Shown here one piece after another: positions 53,408 to 62,521 of a DNA stretch of 64,000 bases (positions are counted from its first letter, which is position 1; every line of letters starts with the position of its first letter). The stretch lies in assembly GCF_001570905.1 (NCBI RefSeq), contig NZ_BCSO01000003.1, positions 62,001 to 126,000 on the forward strand, written 5' to 3'. The position numbers and the translations under genes were made by a program. Origin of the DNA: [Zimmermannella] alba NBRC 15616 (GTDB lineage: Bacteria; Actinomycetota; Actinomycetes; Actinomycetales; Microbacteriaceae). The notes under the pieces are model-generated. The model saw only the letters and a list, made by a program, of their open reading frames with translations. It was not told the origin of the DNA and did no database searches.

Positions 53408-55156
53408 TTAGCGTTCGCCTCCCGCGGAGGCGGGAGCGGTGAGGGCCGCATCCACGTCATCCGCCGCGACCGACTCTGCGGTCGCGTGCGGGTACGCGAG
53501 CACCCACGGGCGAAGCCGCTCGCCGATGCCACCAAGGCGCGACAGCACGGGCCGAATCAGCGTGTCGAGCTCGCGTGACTTCAGTAGACGCAGGCAGACG
53601 AAATAGCAGATCGCGACAACGATGCCCCCGATGGCACAGCTGATGATCGCCCCTGAAATGGACGACATGGCGAAGCCCTCCGGGCGGTCCACTCCGAGCA
53701 TCCACATCACAGCAAGCGTCGGGACCATGGCAATGATGACCGCCACAATTTGCTGCAGGTGAGCGGTGATCTGCCGCTTGAGGTCGATCGGACCAAGACG
53801 CTTCCGGAGCATGAGCGTAAGCACCGACACGCGCACGTAGTAGATCAGGGTTTGGGCAACACAGATGCCCACCGCGATGAGCTCAACCGGCAGCGTCGCG
53901 CTGATCGCGAGCGCAAAGATGTGAATTGGGGCGGTCGCGAGGAAAGCGAAAAACAGACGTTTTCCGTCCTCGAGCGCGTAGAACATGCGCTGCATGAGGA
54001 AAAGCATCGAGAACGCGGGAAGACCGAGCAAGTTCATGCAGAGCATGGCCGCGAGCAGCATCGCCCCACCAAAATCGCTCTCGAAGATGCGTGAAAAGCT
54101 CGGCGAGATCACCATGAGGCCACCTGCCGAGAAGACGAGCAAGAGCCCGATGAGTCGCGAGCTCTCCGAGAAGTCCTTCACGAGGCGCGCATGGTCGTTG
54201 TCCGCAGCGGCCTCACTCATGCGCGTGAAGTAGGCCGTGGCGATCGAGACCGCGACAATCGAGTGCGGCAGGACGAACATGAGGAAGGCGTTTTGGAGCG
54301 CCGACAGCGATGCCGAGGCCCCGAAGGCAAGGTTCGCGACAACAGCCTCGACGACGCCGGTGAGCTGCACGATGAGGAGCATCCCAAACGTCCAACTTGC
54401 CATCGCACCGGCACGGCCAAGGCCCACACCCTTGAAATGGAAGTCGGGCTTGTAGGTGAGGCCGATGCGCCTCCAGAAGAACATGAGGATGATCGCCTGG
54501 AAGGCGACCGCAATCGTTGTCGTGCAGCCGAGGAAGGCGATCATGTCCGGCGTCCACGCCGAGATGGGGCGCGAACCGCTCGGGTCCGCGCCGTAGATGG
54601 CGGCGAAGACGAAGAGCATCGCGATGCTCAGCGCATTGTTGAACACCTGCGCCCAGGTGAAGGGCCCGAACGACCCACGAGCGTTGAGTACTTCACCGAG
54701 CAGCGCATAGAGCCCATAGAAGAAGATTTGCGGCAGGCACCAGTAGGCGAAGCCGATGACGAGGCCGAGGCTTTCAAGATCGAGCGACGCACCGTAGATG
54801 CGCGCGAGGATCGGTGCCGCCAGGGTCGCGAGCGTCGCGAGCACGGCCAGGATGATGAGGCCGAGCGTCACCAGGCGGTTGATGTACTTCTGTCCGCCGT
54901 CCTCATCCTTCGCAGCGCGCACCACCTGCGGGACGAGCACCGCGTTGAGCATGCCGCCAGCCACCACGGCGTAGATCGCACTCGGCAGCGCCATCGCGTT
55001 CGCGTAGGCGTCCGCGCTCGCGGAGCCGACCACACCGATCGTCTGCGCGAGGACGATGACGCGCACGAATCCGAGGATGCGCGACACCATCGTGCCGGAA
55101 GCGAGCCAGAGACTGGACGCACCAATGCTCTTGACCCGCGTGGTGGTCTTCGCCAT
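53408..55156 (-). CDS. murJ: Lipid II flippase MurJ (MviN family)
   Basis: The 582-residue protein has about 14-15 membrane helices and typical MurJ segments: the N-terminal SRILGFVRVIVLAQTIG, ALPSAIYAVVAGGMLNAVLVP and a later HSIVAVSIATAYFTRMSE. It exports lipid II for peptidoglycan synthesis, so it works with RodA and PbpA encoded elsewhere in the window. Some actinobacterial MurJ homologues carry a C-terminal kinase-like domain; this one has only a short acidic tail. It starts three bases after the DUF6049 gene stop. Confidence 0.93.
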   Translation of the reverse strand: MAKTTTRVKSIGASSLWLASGTMVSRILGFVRVIVLAQTIGVVGSASADAYANAMALPSAIYAVVAGGMLNAVLVPQVVRAAKDEDGGQKYINRLVTLGLIILAVLATLATLAAPILARIYGASLDLESLGLVIGFAYWCLPQIFFYGLYALLGEVLNARGSFGPFTWAQVFNNALSIAMLFVFAAIYGADPSGSRPISAWTPDMIAFLGCTTTIAVAFQAIILMFFWRRIGLTYKPDFHFKGVGLGRAGAMASWTFGMLLIVQLTGVVEAVVANLAFGASASLSALQNAFLMFVLPHSIVAVSIATAYFTRMSEAAADNDHARLVKDFSESSRLIGLLLVFSAGGLMVISPSFSRIFESDFGGAMLLAAMLCMNLLGLPAFSMLFLMQRMFYALEDGKRLFFAFLATAPIHIFALAISATLPVELIAVGICVAQTLIYYVRVSVLTLMLRKRLGPIDLKRQITAHLQQIVAVIIAMVPTLAVMWMLGVDRPEGFAMSSISGAIISCAIGGIVVAICYFVCLRLLKSRELDTLIRPVLSRLGGIGERLRPWVLAYPHATAESVAADDVDAALTAPASAGGER

Positions 55157-55159
55157 GAA

Positions 55160-57556
55160 CTACCTTTCGGTTTCCGAAGGCTCGTCGCTCAGTTCGGCGG
55201 CCTCGTCGTGAGGGGCTTCGTCAGCCACCTCAGCATCCTGGGGCTCATCGGCCCCATCTGCAACATTGTTGCCTTCATCGCTGTGCTTAGCGGCGGTGTC
55301 GTCGCTCGCGTTGCCGGCGTCGTCCGCGTCGCCGCCGCGGCGACGGCGAATCGTGCGGATCGTGCCCGCAACAAGCAGCACCGCGATCACGGCGAGGATG
55401 ATGCCGATGCCGACCGCTTCGAGTTCTGCTCGCACGTTCACATTGAGGGACTGCGGGGTAGAAATCTGCTTTCCGTCAGGCGTTTTCAGGATGACATCGC
55501 CCGTCGTGAGCCCGTTGCCGATCGCCGTCACGCTCAGGTGTGCACGTGTCATGGATCCCGGCTCGATCGTGATGATCTGCGGTTCACCGGTTTTCAAGAG
55601 CGAGGAACGTGGCACAAACTCGACCTGCACTTCAACGCGTCGGGAGCCCACGTTCTGCACGAACACGGGGAGGGCCGCTTCGGTACCAACCAGCTGGATG
55701 TCACTCGTCGGCACTACGACGACCGCGTGCTCGCATGAGGCGACGTAGTTCAACACGTTCTGCGTCACGCCGAGCCATTCGCCGCGGTCGCGTCGCCAGC
55801 CGCTCGCGAGCGAAGTCGCGAGCGCAGCCTCAACGTCTGCGACGAACTCTTTCGGGTCCTCGTACATGGTGGCGAAGCCGCGAGCCTTGTCGAGGGCCGT
55901 CATGAGCTGGTGCACCCGTTCAACACGAACGTGGTCGACATCGCCGGGAAGGATCGAGCCGGACACCGGGTCCTGACCGTTCGCCCTCGGCGCGGTCTCG
56001 GCAAAGGGCACCGTGTCCGACCAGGCGAGCTCATCGAGGAGCTTGAGGGTCTTTCCGAGGTATTCGGGATGCGTCGGGACGTTGCGCGGCGTCGCCGTGA
56101 GGAGCGTGCGCGGCGACTGCGGCAGTTCGCACGCCGTCACCGCAAGGATCGTGGACATCTCCGCGGCGGCCGCGCTCCAGGCTTCGTCGCTCTCGGCGTT
56201 CACGGCGCGGGAGACGGCGCGAGCGAGCGCGTCATCCATGACGCGGGCATCCATGCCCTGAATCGTGGCTGCCGTCGACGGCGTCCAGGGGGACTCCTCA
56301 TCGAGCGCGACGTTATTGCCATCGAGCAGGACGGTCGTGGCACCTTCGTTGCGCAGGCGCTCGAGGTCGCCATCGCCGAGCGAATTGGCGGCCGGCCAGG
56401 CGATGGCATCCATCGTCGCCGTCACCTTGCGCAGTTCCTCGTTCGACGGGAGCGACGGCGAGCCAGCGACCGACGGCGTGGCCTCAGTCGGGGACGTGGA
56501 CGTTGTGGGTGAGCCGCTCGGGGACGCATTCGGGGTGTCACCCGTTGTGGCGGGCAACGTCTGCTCGCCGTCCGCCGGCGTGAATGCCTCGGGGTCAGCA
56601 AGAAGGGAGAGATCTGCGGTGGGGAAGTCCGTCACGCCGCTGTCAGCGAGCAACTCCGTGTCGAGATCAGCGTAGGGGAGGGCGAAGGACTCGTTGGGGA
56701 GAGCCTCGAGGCGCTCCAGCCACGCCGCCGCCTCCGGCGGCGCATCCTTGCCGAGCACGCGAATGGACGCGAGCACGCGCGGGTCGATCGCGAGCGCGGC
56801 CTTCGTGCCCTCGACCGAATCGAGGACGACATCCAGATCGCCGCCGTCAACCGTGGCGGCGGCAAGCTCCTGTGCGGTGAGGAACGGCGTGCGGCCAAGC
56901 GGTGCCGTGATCGGCACGATCGTCGCAACACGGTTCGGGCTCGCCGCCGTACCCGGATTCCAGACGATGCTCGAACGGCCTTCGCGCTGAATCGCGCCCG
57001 CCGTGAGATTCGCGCGCAGCGCGTACGGAGCGTAGCCGTTCGCGACGTCAAGACCGAGCGAGGTCGCATCGATCTCGAGCTCCACGCGAGCGGTCGCGCC
57101 CGCGGCAAGTTCCCCAACGGGCGCCTCGCCGAGCGAACGCTCCGTGGAGATGCTCTCGCTCGTCTGGCCCTGGGTCCACTCTTCGAGCGCGTAGCGGGTC
57201 GTGATCGGCCCATCGCTCAGTGTGAGGGTGATCCGGCCAGCCGGGATCGCTTCACGGCTGCGGTTCACGACATCAACCGTCACCTCGAGCTTGCCGCCGG
57301 GAGCGAGTTCGCCGTGGTTCGCCGGTTCGACGAGGACACCGACCTGACCGTCCGGCACGTCCGGATTCGCCGGGACAGCGGCGAGATCGTCCGTGTTTTG
57401 GGGTACGGCCAACGAGGGCACCGCAGCTTCGACTGCGGGCGTCGGCATGCCGACGACTCCCGCGGTCAACGTTCCACACGCGAGCGCGGCCGCGGCCGCG
57501 CACCTCGCGAACTTGTGCAGGAGCCGACGCACGGAGCGATCGTGGGCCCGGCTCAT
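55160..57556 (-). CDS. DUF6049-family secreted membrane protein
   Basis: The 798-residue protein has a long N-terminal signal region (FARCAAAAALACGTLTAG), a large extracellular part with a beta-rich start (GGKLEVTVDVVNRSREAIPA), a helical centre and a beta-rich end, then a membrane helix near the C-terminus (VGIGIILAVIAVLLVAGTI) and an acidic cytoplasmic tail of about 60 residues. DUF6049 proteins are encoded before murJ in many actinobacteria. Their role is unknown, presumably in cell-envelope building. I chose the ATG at 57556, six bases after a -10-like TACACT; a TTG at 57586 is possible. Confidence 0.85.
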   Translation of the reverse strand: MSRAHDRSVRRLLHKFARCAAAAALACGTLTAGVVGMPTPAVEAAVPSLAVPQNTDDLAAVPANPDVPDGQVGVLVEPANHGELAPGGKLEVTVDVVNRSREAIPAGRITLTLSDGPITTRYALEEWTQGQTSESISTERSLGEAPVGELAAGATARVELEIDATSLGLDVANGYAPYALRANLTAGAIQREGRSSIVWNPGTAASPNRVATIVPITAPLGRTPFLTAQELAAATVDGGDLDVVLDSVEGTKAALAIDPRVLASIRVLGKDAPPEAAAWLERLEALPNESFALPYADLDTELLADSGVTDFPTADLSLLADPEAFTPADGEQTLPATTGDTPNASPSGSPTTSTSPTEATPSVAGSPSLPSNEELRKVTATMDAIAWPAANSLGDGDLERLRNEGATTVLLDGNNVALDEESPWTPSTAATIQGMDARVMDDALARAVSRAVNAESDEAWSAAAAEMSTILAVTACELPQSPRTLLTATPRNVPTHPEYLGKTLKLLDELAWSDTVPFAETAPRANGQDPVSGSILPGDVDHVRVERVHQLMTALDKARGFATMYEDPKEFVADVEAALATSLASGWRRDRGEWLGVTQNVLNYVASCEHAVVVVPTSDIQLVGTEAALPVFVQNVGSRRVEVQVEFVPRSSLLKTGEPQIITIEPGSMTRAHLSVTAIGNGLTTGDVILKTPDGKQISTPQSLNVNVRAELEAVGIGIILAVIAVLLVAGTIRTIRRRRGGDADDAGNASDDTAAKHSDEGNNVADGADEPQDAEVADEAPHDEAAELSDEPSETER

Positions 57557-57562
57557 GCGGTC

Positions 57563-57568
57563 AGTGTA
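57563..57568 (-). promoter_or_regulatory. -10 element of a probable leaderless DUF6049 transcript
   Basis: On the minus strand TACACT is followed by 6 bases and then the ATG, with no ribosome site between. Confidence 0.5.
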
Positions 57569-57754
57569 TGACGGGAATCCGCTCAAATCGGGCCCTGGCG
57601 CTCGAGAAAGCGCAGATTACGCATCGAGACTGATCTTGGTTGTTCGATCGCGATGAGCTGCAACGACGTGAACATCGGGCCGGACACGGATGCGTGCACC
57701 GGTGCGTGACGTTCGTTGTCGGCGGACAATCTGCGCCCGCCAATGCCAGAACCT

Positions 57755-57760
57755 TAGAAT
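57755..57760 (+). promoter_or_regulatory. -10 element of a probable leaderless pcnA transcript
   Basis: TAGAAT lies 6 bases before the pcnA ATG, and no ribosome site is present. Confidence 0.5.
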
Positions 57761-57766
57761 GCCGGA

Positions 57767-59194
57767 ATGCAGAATGTGCAGACGGCGCTTGAGCGGCTCC
57801 GCGCCCTCGCGTCGTCCGGGCCGGTCGCAAAGCTTGCGCGCGCCTTCGCAGACGGCGGGAATGAACTCGCGCTCGTTGGCGGCCCCGTGCGCGACGCCTT
57901 CCTTGGGCGGGAGGTGCACGACCTTGATTTCACGACGGACGCGCGCCCCGATCGCATCCTCGAACTCGTGAAGCCCATCGCGTCCGCACACTGGGACATT
58001 GGCCGTGAGTTCGGCACGATCGGTGCCCGCATCGACGGTGAGACGGTTGAGATCACGACCTACCGCGCGGACGAATACGATGGCGTCTCGCGCAAGCCCG
58101 TCGTGGCCTTCGGCGACAGCATTGAGGGCGACCTCTACCGCCGCGACTTCACGGTGAATGCGCTCGCGCTGAGCCTTCCCGAGCTCAAGCTCGTCGACCC
58201 GACCGGCGGTATCGAAGACCTCCTCGAGGGGACGCTGCGCACCCCGATCGCGCCCGAAGTTTCCTTCGGTGACGACCCGCTGCGAATGCTCCGCGCCGTC
58301 CGCTTCACCTCGCAGCTCGGTTTCCACCTCGACGGGGACGCCTTCCAGGCCGTGTGCGACATGTCGAAGCGCATCCTCGACATCTCCGCTGAGCGCGTCC
58401 GCGATGAACTCGTGAAGCTCATGCTCACGGATTTCCCGCGCGCTGGCCTCGAACTGCTCGTCGAGACGGGCCTCGCCGAGCTCGTCCTGCCGGAGCTCCC
58501 GGCCCTCCAGCTCGAGCGTGACAGCGGCCACCGCCACAAGGACGTCTACGAGCACTCGATCACGGTGCTCGAGAACGCGATCGAGCTTGAGAAGGACCGC
58601 CACGCGGAGGATGCGCCGAACCTCGAGCTGCGCTTCGCCGCGCTCCTCCACGACATCGGCAAGCCCAAGACCCGCCGCTTCCAGCCGGGCGGTGCCGTCA
58701 CCTTCTACGGCCACGACGTCGTCGGCGCACGCCTCGCGAAGAAGCGCCTCACCGCCCTCCGCTTTGACAACGACCAGATCAAGTCGATCTCGCGCCTCAT
58801 CGAACTCCACATGCGCGTCTTCAACTACGAGGGCGCCGGATGGACCGACTCCGCCGTTCGCCGCTTCGCGCGCGACGCGGGGCCCGAACTCGAGCGCCTC
58901 CTCACCCTCATCCGCTCCGACATCACGACGCAGAACCGCCGCAAGGCCGACCGCCTCCAGTTCGCGATCGACAACCTCGAAGAGCGGATCGCGGCGCTGC
59001 GCGAGCAAGAAGAGCTCGGCGCGGTGCGTCCCGACCTCGACGGCGAAGAGATCATGGCGATCCTCGACATCAAGCCGGGCCCGGTCGTCGGTGAAGCCTA
59101 CCGACTCCTCCTCGAATACCGCCTCGACGAGGGTCCGAAGTCCAAGGACGAAGCCAAGGAGTATCTGCTCCGCTGGTGGAGCGAGCGTGGCTAA
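57767..59194 (+). CDS. pcnA: CCA-adding tRNA nucleotidyltransferase
   Basis: The 475-residue protein has the class II nucleotidyltransferase motifs LVGGPVRDAFLG and VHDLDFTTDA (catalytic aspartates), the YRRDFTVNALA segment, and a downstream HD domain (ALLHDIGKPKTR). It adds or repairs the CCA end of tRNAs; neither tRNA gene in this window encodes CCA. Fusion to an HD phosphohydrolase domain is usual in actinobacteria. The ATG appears leaderless. The sugar permease gene overlaps its end by 8 bases. Confidence 0.94.
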   Translation: MQNVQTALERLRALASSGPVAKLARAFADGGNELALVGGPVRDAFLGREVHDLDFTTDARPDRILELVKPIASAHWDIGREFGTIGARIDGETVEITTYRADEYDGVSRKPVVAFGDSIEGDLYRRDFTVNALALSLPELKLVDPTGGIEDLLEGTLRTPIAPEVSFGDDPLRMLRAVRFTSQLGFHLDGDAFQAVCDMSKRILDISAERVRDELVKLMLTDFPRAGLELLVETGLAELVLPELPALQLERDSGHRHKDVYEHSITVLENAIELEKDRHAEDAPNLELRFAALLHDIGKPKTRRFQPGGAVTFYGHDVVGARLAKKRLTALRFDNDQIKSISRLIELHMRVFNYEGAGWTDSAVRRFARDAGPELERLLTLIRSDITTQNRRKADRLQFAIDNLEERIAALREQEELGAVRPDLDGEEIMAILDIKPGPVVGEAYRLLLEYRLDEGPKSKDEAKEYLLRWWSERG

Positions 59195-60068
59195 GGGATC
59201 GAAGCTGCGGGAACGACGCGAGCGGGCAACAGGCTACGCGCTGGTGGCGCCGGCGCTCATCGGCGTGAGCCTCTTCCTCATCATCCCGGTGCTCGTGCTC
59301 GCCTGGCTGAGCTTCCAGCACTGGGACCTCTTGAGCCCGATCACGCCGGTTGGTCTCGACAATTGGCAGTCGGTGCTCAGCGACCCGGAGATCTGGCGAT
59401 CCTTCGGGGTCACCGCACTCTTCGTCCTCGTCGCCATCCCCATCCAGACCGCGCTCGGTATTTGGCTCGCGCGGCTCCTCACGAAGGGACTCCCCGGCTC
59501 TGGTCTTGTGCGCACGATCCTCGTGCTCCCGTGGGTGTGCGCGCCGATCGTGCTCGGCATCGTCTGGCGGTGGATCTTCGAGCCCACCGGCGTCATCAAC
59601 GAACTCGTCGGGCAACGTATCGAATGGCTCACGACCCCCGAGCTCGTCTTCGCGGTGGCCGTGTTCGTGACCGTGTGGACGAAGGTCGGCTACGTCACCC
59701 TCTTCTTCATGGCCGGGATGAGCTCGATGCCGAAGCACGTGCTCGAGGCGGCGCGGATGGATGGGGCAACGCCCCTGCAGAGCTTCTGGTTCGTGGAGCT
59801 GCCGATGCTGCGCCCCACCCTCTTCTTCGTGCTCGTGACGAGCATCATCGAGGCCTTCCAAACCTTCGACCTCGTGTACTCCCTGGCCCCGAACGGTGGA
59901 CCGGACGGCGCGAGCGACCTCATCGCCGCACGCATCTACGCGGAGGCGTTCACGGCGAACGACCTGGGCCGCGCAGCCGTCGTGGCGCTCATCCTCTTTG
60001 CCGTCCTCGTCGTGATCACCCTCGTGCAGAACCGATACTTCAGCGAGAGGACGAGCTATGACCGCTAA
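59187..60068 (+). CDS. Sugar ABC transporter permease (MalF-like)
   Basis: The 293-residue protein has six membrane helices and the EAA loop EAARMDGATPLQSFWFVELP that contacts the ATPase. It belongs to the carbohydrate uptake transporter-1 family (MalF/UgpA-like). The GTG at 59187 overlaps the pcnA end. It overlaps the next permease by 11 bases. The sugar is unknown. No ATPase gene accompanies the unit, so a shared MsmK-type ATPase encoded elsewhere is likely. Confidence 0.92.
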   Translation: MAKGSKLRERRERATGYALVAPALIGVSLFLIIPVLVLAWLSFQHWDLLSPITPVGLDNWQSVLSDPEIWRSFGVTALFVLVAIPIQTALGIWLARLLTKGLPGSGLVRTILVLPWVCAPIVLGIVWRWIFEPTGVINELVGQRIEWLTTPELVFAVAVFVTVWTKVGYVTLFFMAGMSSMPKHVLEAARMDGATPLQSFWFVELPMLRPTLFFVLVTSIIEAFQTFDLVYSLAPNGGPDGASDLIAARIYAEAFTANDLGRAAVVALILFAVLVVITLVQNRYFSERTSYDR

Positions 60069-60888
60069 GCGCAGCCTGCTCGGCACGATCGCCACCTACC
60101 TCGTGCTCATCACGGCATCCCCGCTCACGCTCGTGCCGTTCCTGCTCTCGCTCAACGTCTCGCTGCTGGAGAAGAAGGCGCTCAACAAGGGTGGCCCGTT
60201 CACGCCGGCCATCCCGCCCACTTTTGAGCACTACCAGGACCTCTTCGGGCGCCGCGTCGACTTCGGCGAGGCGATCTGGACGACGGTCGCGGTTGTGGCA
60301 ATCGTGCTCGTGTGCCAGCTACTCTTCTCGGTGCTCGCCGCGTACGCCTTTGCGAAGCTGCGCTTCCCCGGGCGCGACATCCTGTTCTGGGTGTTCCTCG
60401 CTACGCTCATGGTGCCGCAGGCGGTGACCGTGTTGCCGCTCTACTTCATGCTCTCGGAGATGGGGCTCCGCGCGACGTTCTGGGGCCTCGTGCTGCCGTA
60501 CCTCTTCGGCTCCCCGTACGCGATCTTCCTGCTCAGAGAGTCATTCCGACAGGTGCCGGATGAGCTCATCGACGCGATGCGGATGGATGGCGCGGGGCAC
60601 CTGCGCATCCTCTTCGGGCTCGTGCTGCCACTCAACCGCCCGATCATGGTGACGCTCGCGCTCATCACCGTTGTCTCGCACTGGAACAACTTCATGTGGC
60701 CGCGCATCATCGGCGGCAACAAGGTGCACGTGCTCACGACGGCGACGGCGTCGCTGCAGGAGCAGTACTCGAACAATGTGACGCTCGTGATGGCGGCATC
60801 CACGATCGCGCTCATCCCGCTGATCGCGCTCTTCCTTGCGTTCCAGCAGCAGATCGTCCGCTCAATCACCATCACCAGCTTCCGCTAA
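60058..60888 (+). CDS. Sugar ABC transporter permease (MalG-like)
   Basis: The 276-residue protein has six membrane helices and the EAA loop region DAMRMDGAGHLRILFGLVLP. It pairs with the MalF-like permease to form the membrane channel of a CUT1 carbohydrate importer. The ATG at 60058 lies inside the end of the preceding gene. The first helix is shorter than usual, but the overall length matches MalG-type proteins (270-300). Confidence 0.92.
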   Translation: MTAKRSLLGTIATYLVLITASPLTLVPFLLSLNVSLLEKKALNKGGPFTPAIPPTFEHYQDLFGRRVDFGEAIWTTVAVVAIVLVCQLLFSVLAAYAFAKLRFPGRDILFWVFLATLMVPQAVTVLPLYFMLSEMGLRATFWGLVLPYLFGSPYAIFLLRESFRQVPDELIDAMRMDGAGHLRILFGLVLPLNRPIMVTLALITVVSHWNNFMWPRIIGGNKVHVLTTATASLQEQYSNNVTLVMAASTIALIPLIALFLAFQQQIVRSITITSFR

Positions 60889-60908
60889 CCACGAGGTGGT
60901 CAAGAGCT

Positions 60909-60971
60909 CGGTACGGCCCTTCGGGCTACTCGATCCGACGGATCTCGATACGCGCTTCGCGCTACTCGATC
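60909..60971. repeat. CTCGATAC-type palindromic repeat
   Basis: GGTACGGCCCTTCGGGC followed by TACTCGATC, then CTCGATACGCGCTTCGCGC followed by TACTCGATC: two head-to-tail hairpins matching the repeat at 35243. They lie in the 231-base gap between the permease and binding-protein genes, where they could lower read-through or stabilise the upstream message. Confidence 0.75.
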
Positions 60972-61119
60972 AGCTCAGCGCAACCGTCACTTTGCGTCAC
61001 CTGAGTGCCGCGAATCTATGCGCCTGCAAGAATTGGCGGGAAGATATATGCGCCGTCATACGTTTCTCCCCGTGCGTCGAGCTGCAACGGCGCATCCCTC
61101 TACGACAGGAACAACCAGC

Positions 61120-62457
61120 ATGAACCTTAGGAAGATTGCCCCCGTCGCCCTCGGCCTGACGGCCCTGTTCGGGCTGACGGCCTGCGCACCGGGCGCCGAT
61201 CAGGCTGGCTCAGGCGCCTCCGGCGACATCACCCTCCGCCTCTGGGACGAAAAGGCCGCCGAGGCCTACGAGACCTCGATCGAACAGTTCGAGGCCGCCA
61301 ACCCGGGCATCCACGTGGAAGTCAACGTCGTGCCGTGGGAAGACTACTTCAACACGCTTCGCAACGACGTCGGCTCCGGCTCAGCGGACGACATCTTCTG
61401 GCTCAACGGCGCCTACTACGAGGACTACGCCACGAACGGCCACCTCCTCGCCATCGACGAGACGCTCGGTGCCGACGCCCAGAAGGGCTGGAACGAGTCG
61501 GTCGTGAAGCAGTACACGAAGGATGACCACCTCTGGGGTGTGCCGCAGCTCACCGACGGCGGCTCGGCCATCTACTACAACGACGAGGCGCTCAAGGCTG
61601 CCGGTGTCACGCCGGAAGAGATCTCGAAGGCGACCTGGAACCCGAGCGACCCGACGAAGGACACCTTCCTCCCGATCCTGCAGAAGCTCACGATCGACGC
61701 GAACGGCAAGAACGCGCTCGACCCGGCCTTCGACGCCTCGAACATCAAGCAGTACGGCTTCAACGCGGGCCAGGACCTGCAGAACATCATGCTCAACTTC
61801 ATCGGCTCGAACGGTGGCAGCTTCCAGGACGAGAACGCCAAGCTCACCTTCACCGACCCGAAGACGGTGGAAGCGTTCACGTACCTCGTGAAGCTCATCA
61901 ACGAGTATCACGTGGCACCGCCAGCCTCCTCGACGAACGACGACGGTGACTTCACGCGTGACGAGTTCCTCGCCGGCAACATCGCCCTCTTCGAGTCGGG
62001 CACCTACAACCTCGCAAACGTCCAGGAGGGTGCCTCCTTCACCTGGGGCGTCACGGAGATGCCTGCTGGCCCGGAGGGCAAGGTGACGGCAGCGCCCGGC
62101 ATTATCGCCGCCGCAAACGCCAACACCAAGAACCCGCAAGCCGTCAAGGCGTTCCTCTCGTGGATCGGTTCGGCTGAGGGCAACAAGGCATTCGGTGAGA
62201 GCGGTACGGCAGTGCCGGCCGTCACGGATGCCCGCGCGAGCTACGACTCGTACTGGCAGCAGCAGGGCGTTGACGTGAAGCCTTTCTTCACTGTGATCGA
62301 GAACGACGCGAAGACGCTGCCGCCGGTCATCGGCCAGAACTTCGGCGCCATGCTCGACGCCTACAAGCCCTCGCTCAACGACGTCTTCCTTGGCAAGGCC
62401 GCCCCTGCCGACGGCCTCAAGCAGGCGGAAGAGAAGGGCAACGCGGCAGCGAAGTAA
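61120..62457 (+). CDS. Sugar-binding lipoprotein of the ABC importer
   Basis: The 445-residue protein has a lipoprotein signal with LFGLTAC (cysteine near residue 21) and a family 1 solute-binding fold (ITLRLWDEKAAEAYETSIEQ, VVPWEDYFNTLRNDVGSGSA, and NIALFESGTYNL). It captures a sugar or oligosaccharide for the two permeases just upstream. The usual order has the binding protein first; here it is last, after the palindromic repeat. The ATG at 61120 follows AGGA at 12 bases, a loose ribosome site. Confidence 0.93.
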   Translation: MNLRKIAPVALGLTALFGLTACAPGADQAGSGASGDITLRLWDEKAAEAYETSIEQFEAANPGIHVEVNVVPWEDYFNTLRNDVGSGSADDIFWLNGAYYEDYATNGHLLAIDETLGADAQKGWNESVVKQYTKDDHLWGVPQLTDGGSAIYYNDEALKAAGVTPEEISKATWNPSDPTKDTFLPILQKLTIDANGKNALDPAFDASNIKQYGFNAGQDLQNIMLNFIGSNGGSFQDENAKLTFTDPKTVEAFTYLVKLINEYHVAPPASSTNDDGDFTRDEFLAGNIALFESGTYNLANVQEGASFTWGVTEMPAGPEGKVTAAPGIIAAANANTKNPQAVKAFLSWIGSAEGNKAFGESGTAVPAVTDARASYDSYWQQQGVDVKPFFTVIENDAKTLPPVIGQNFGAMLDAYKPSLNDVFLGKAAPADGLKQAEEKGNAAAK

Positions 62458-62471
62458 TCCGTTCCCGCAGA

Positions 62472-62511
62472 CGAGTGGGCCCCGCACCAGTTCAGGTGCG
62501 GGGCCCACTCG
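62472..62511. terminator. Strong terminator between convergent genes
   Basis: A 17-base perfect stem (CGAGTGGGCCCCGCACC) with a 6-base loop follows the binding-protein stop by 14 bases. It can serve both this gene and the converging one at 62522. Confidence 0.85.
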
Positions 62512-62521
62512 TTGTGTGCGG

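Noticed and set aside
54191-55738. 515-residue open frame antisense to murJ and DUF6049
   Set aside because: The Glu/Arg/His-rich composition and lack of motifs mark it as a shadow of the two real genes.
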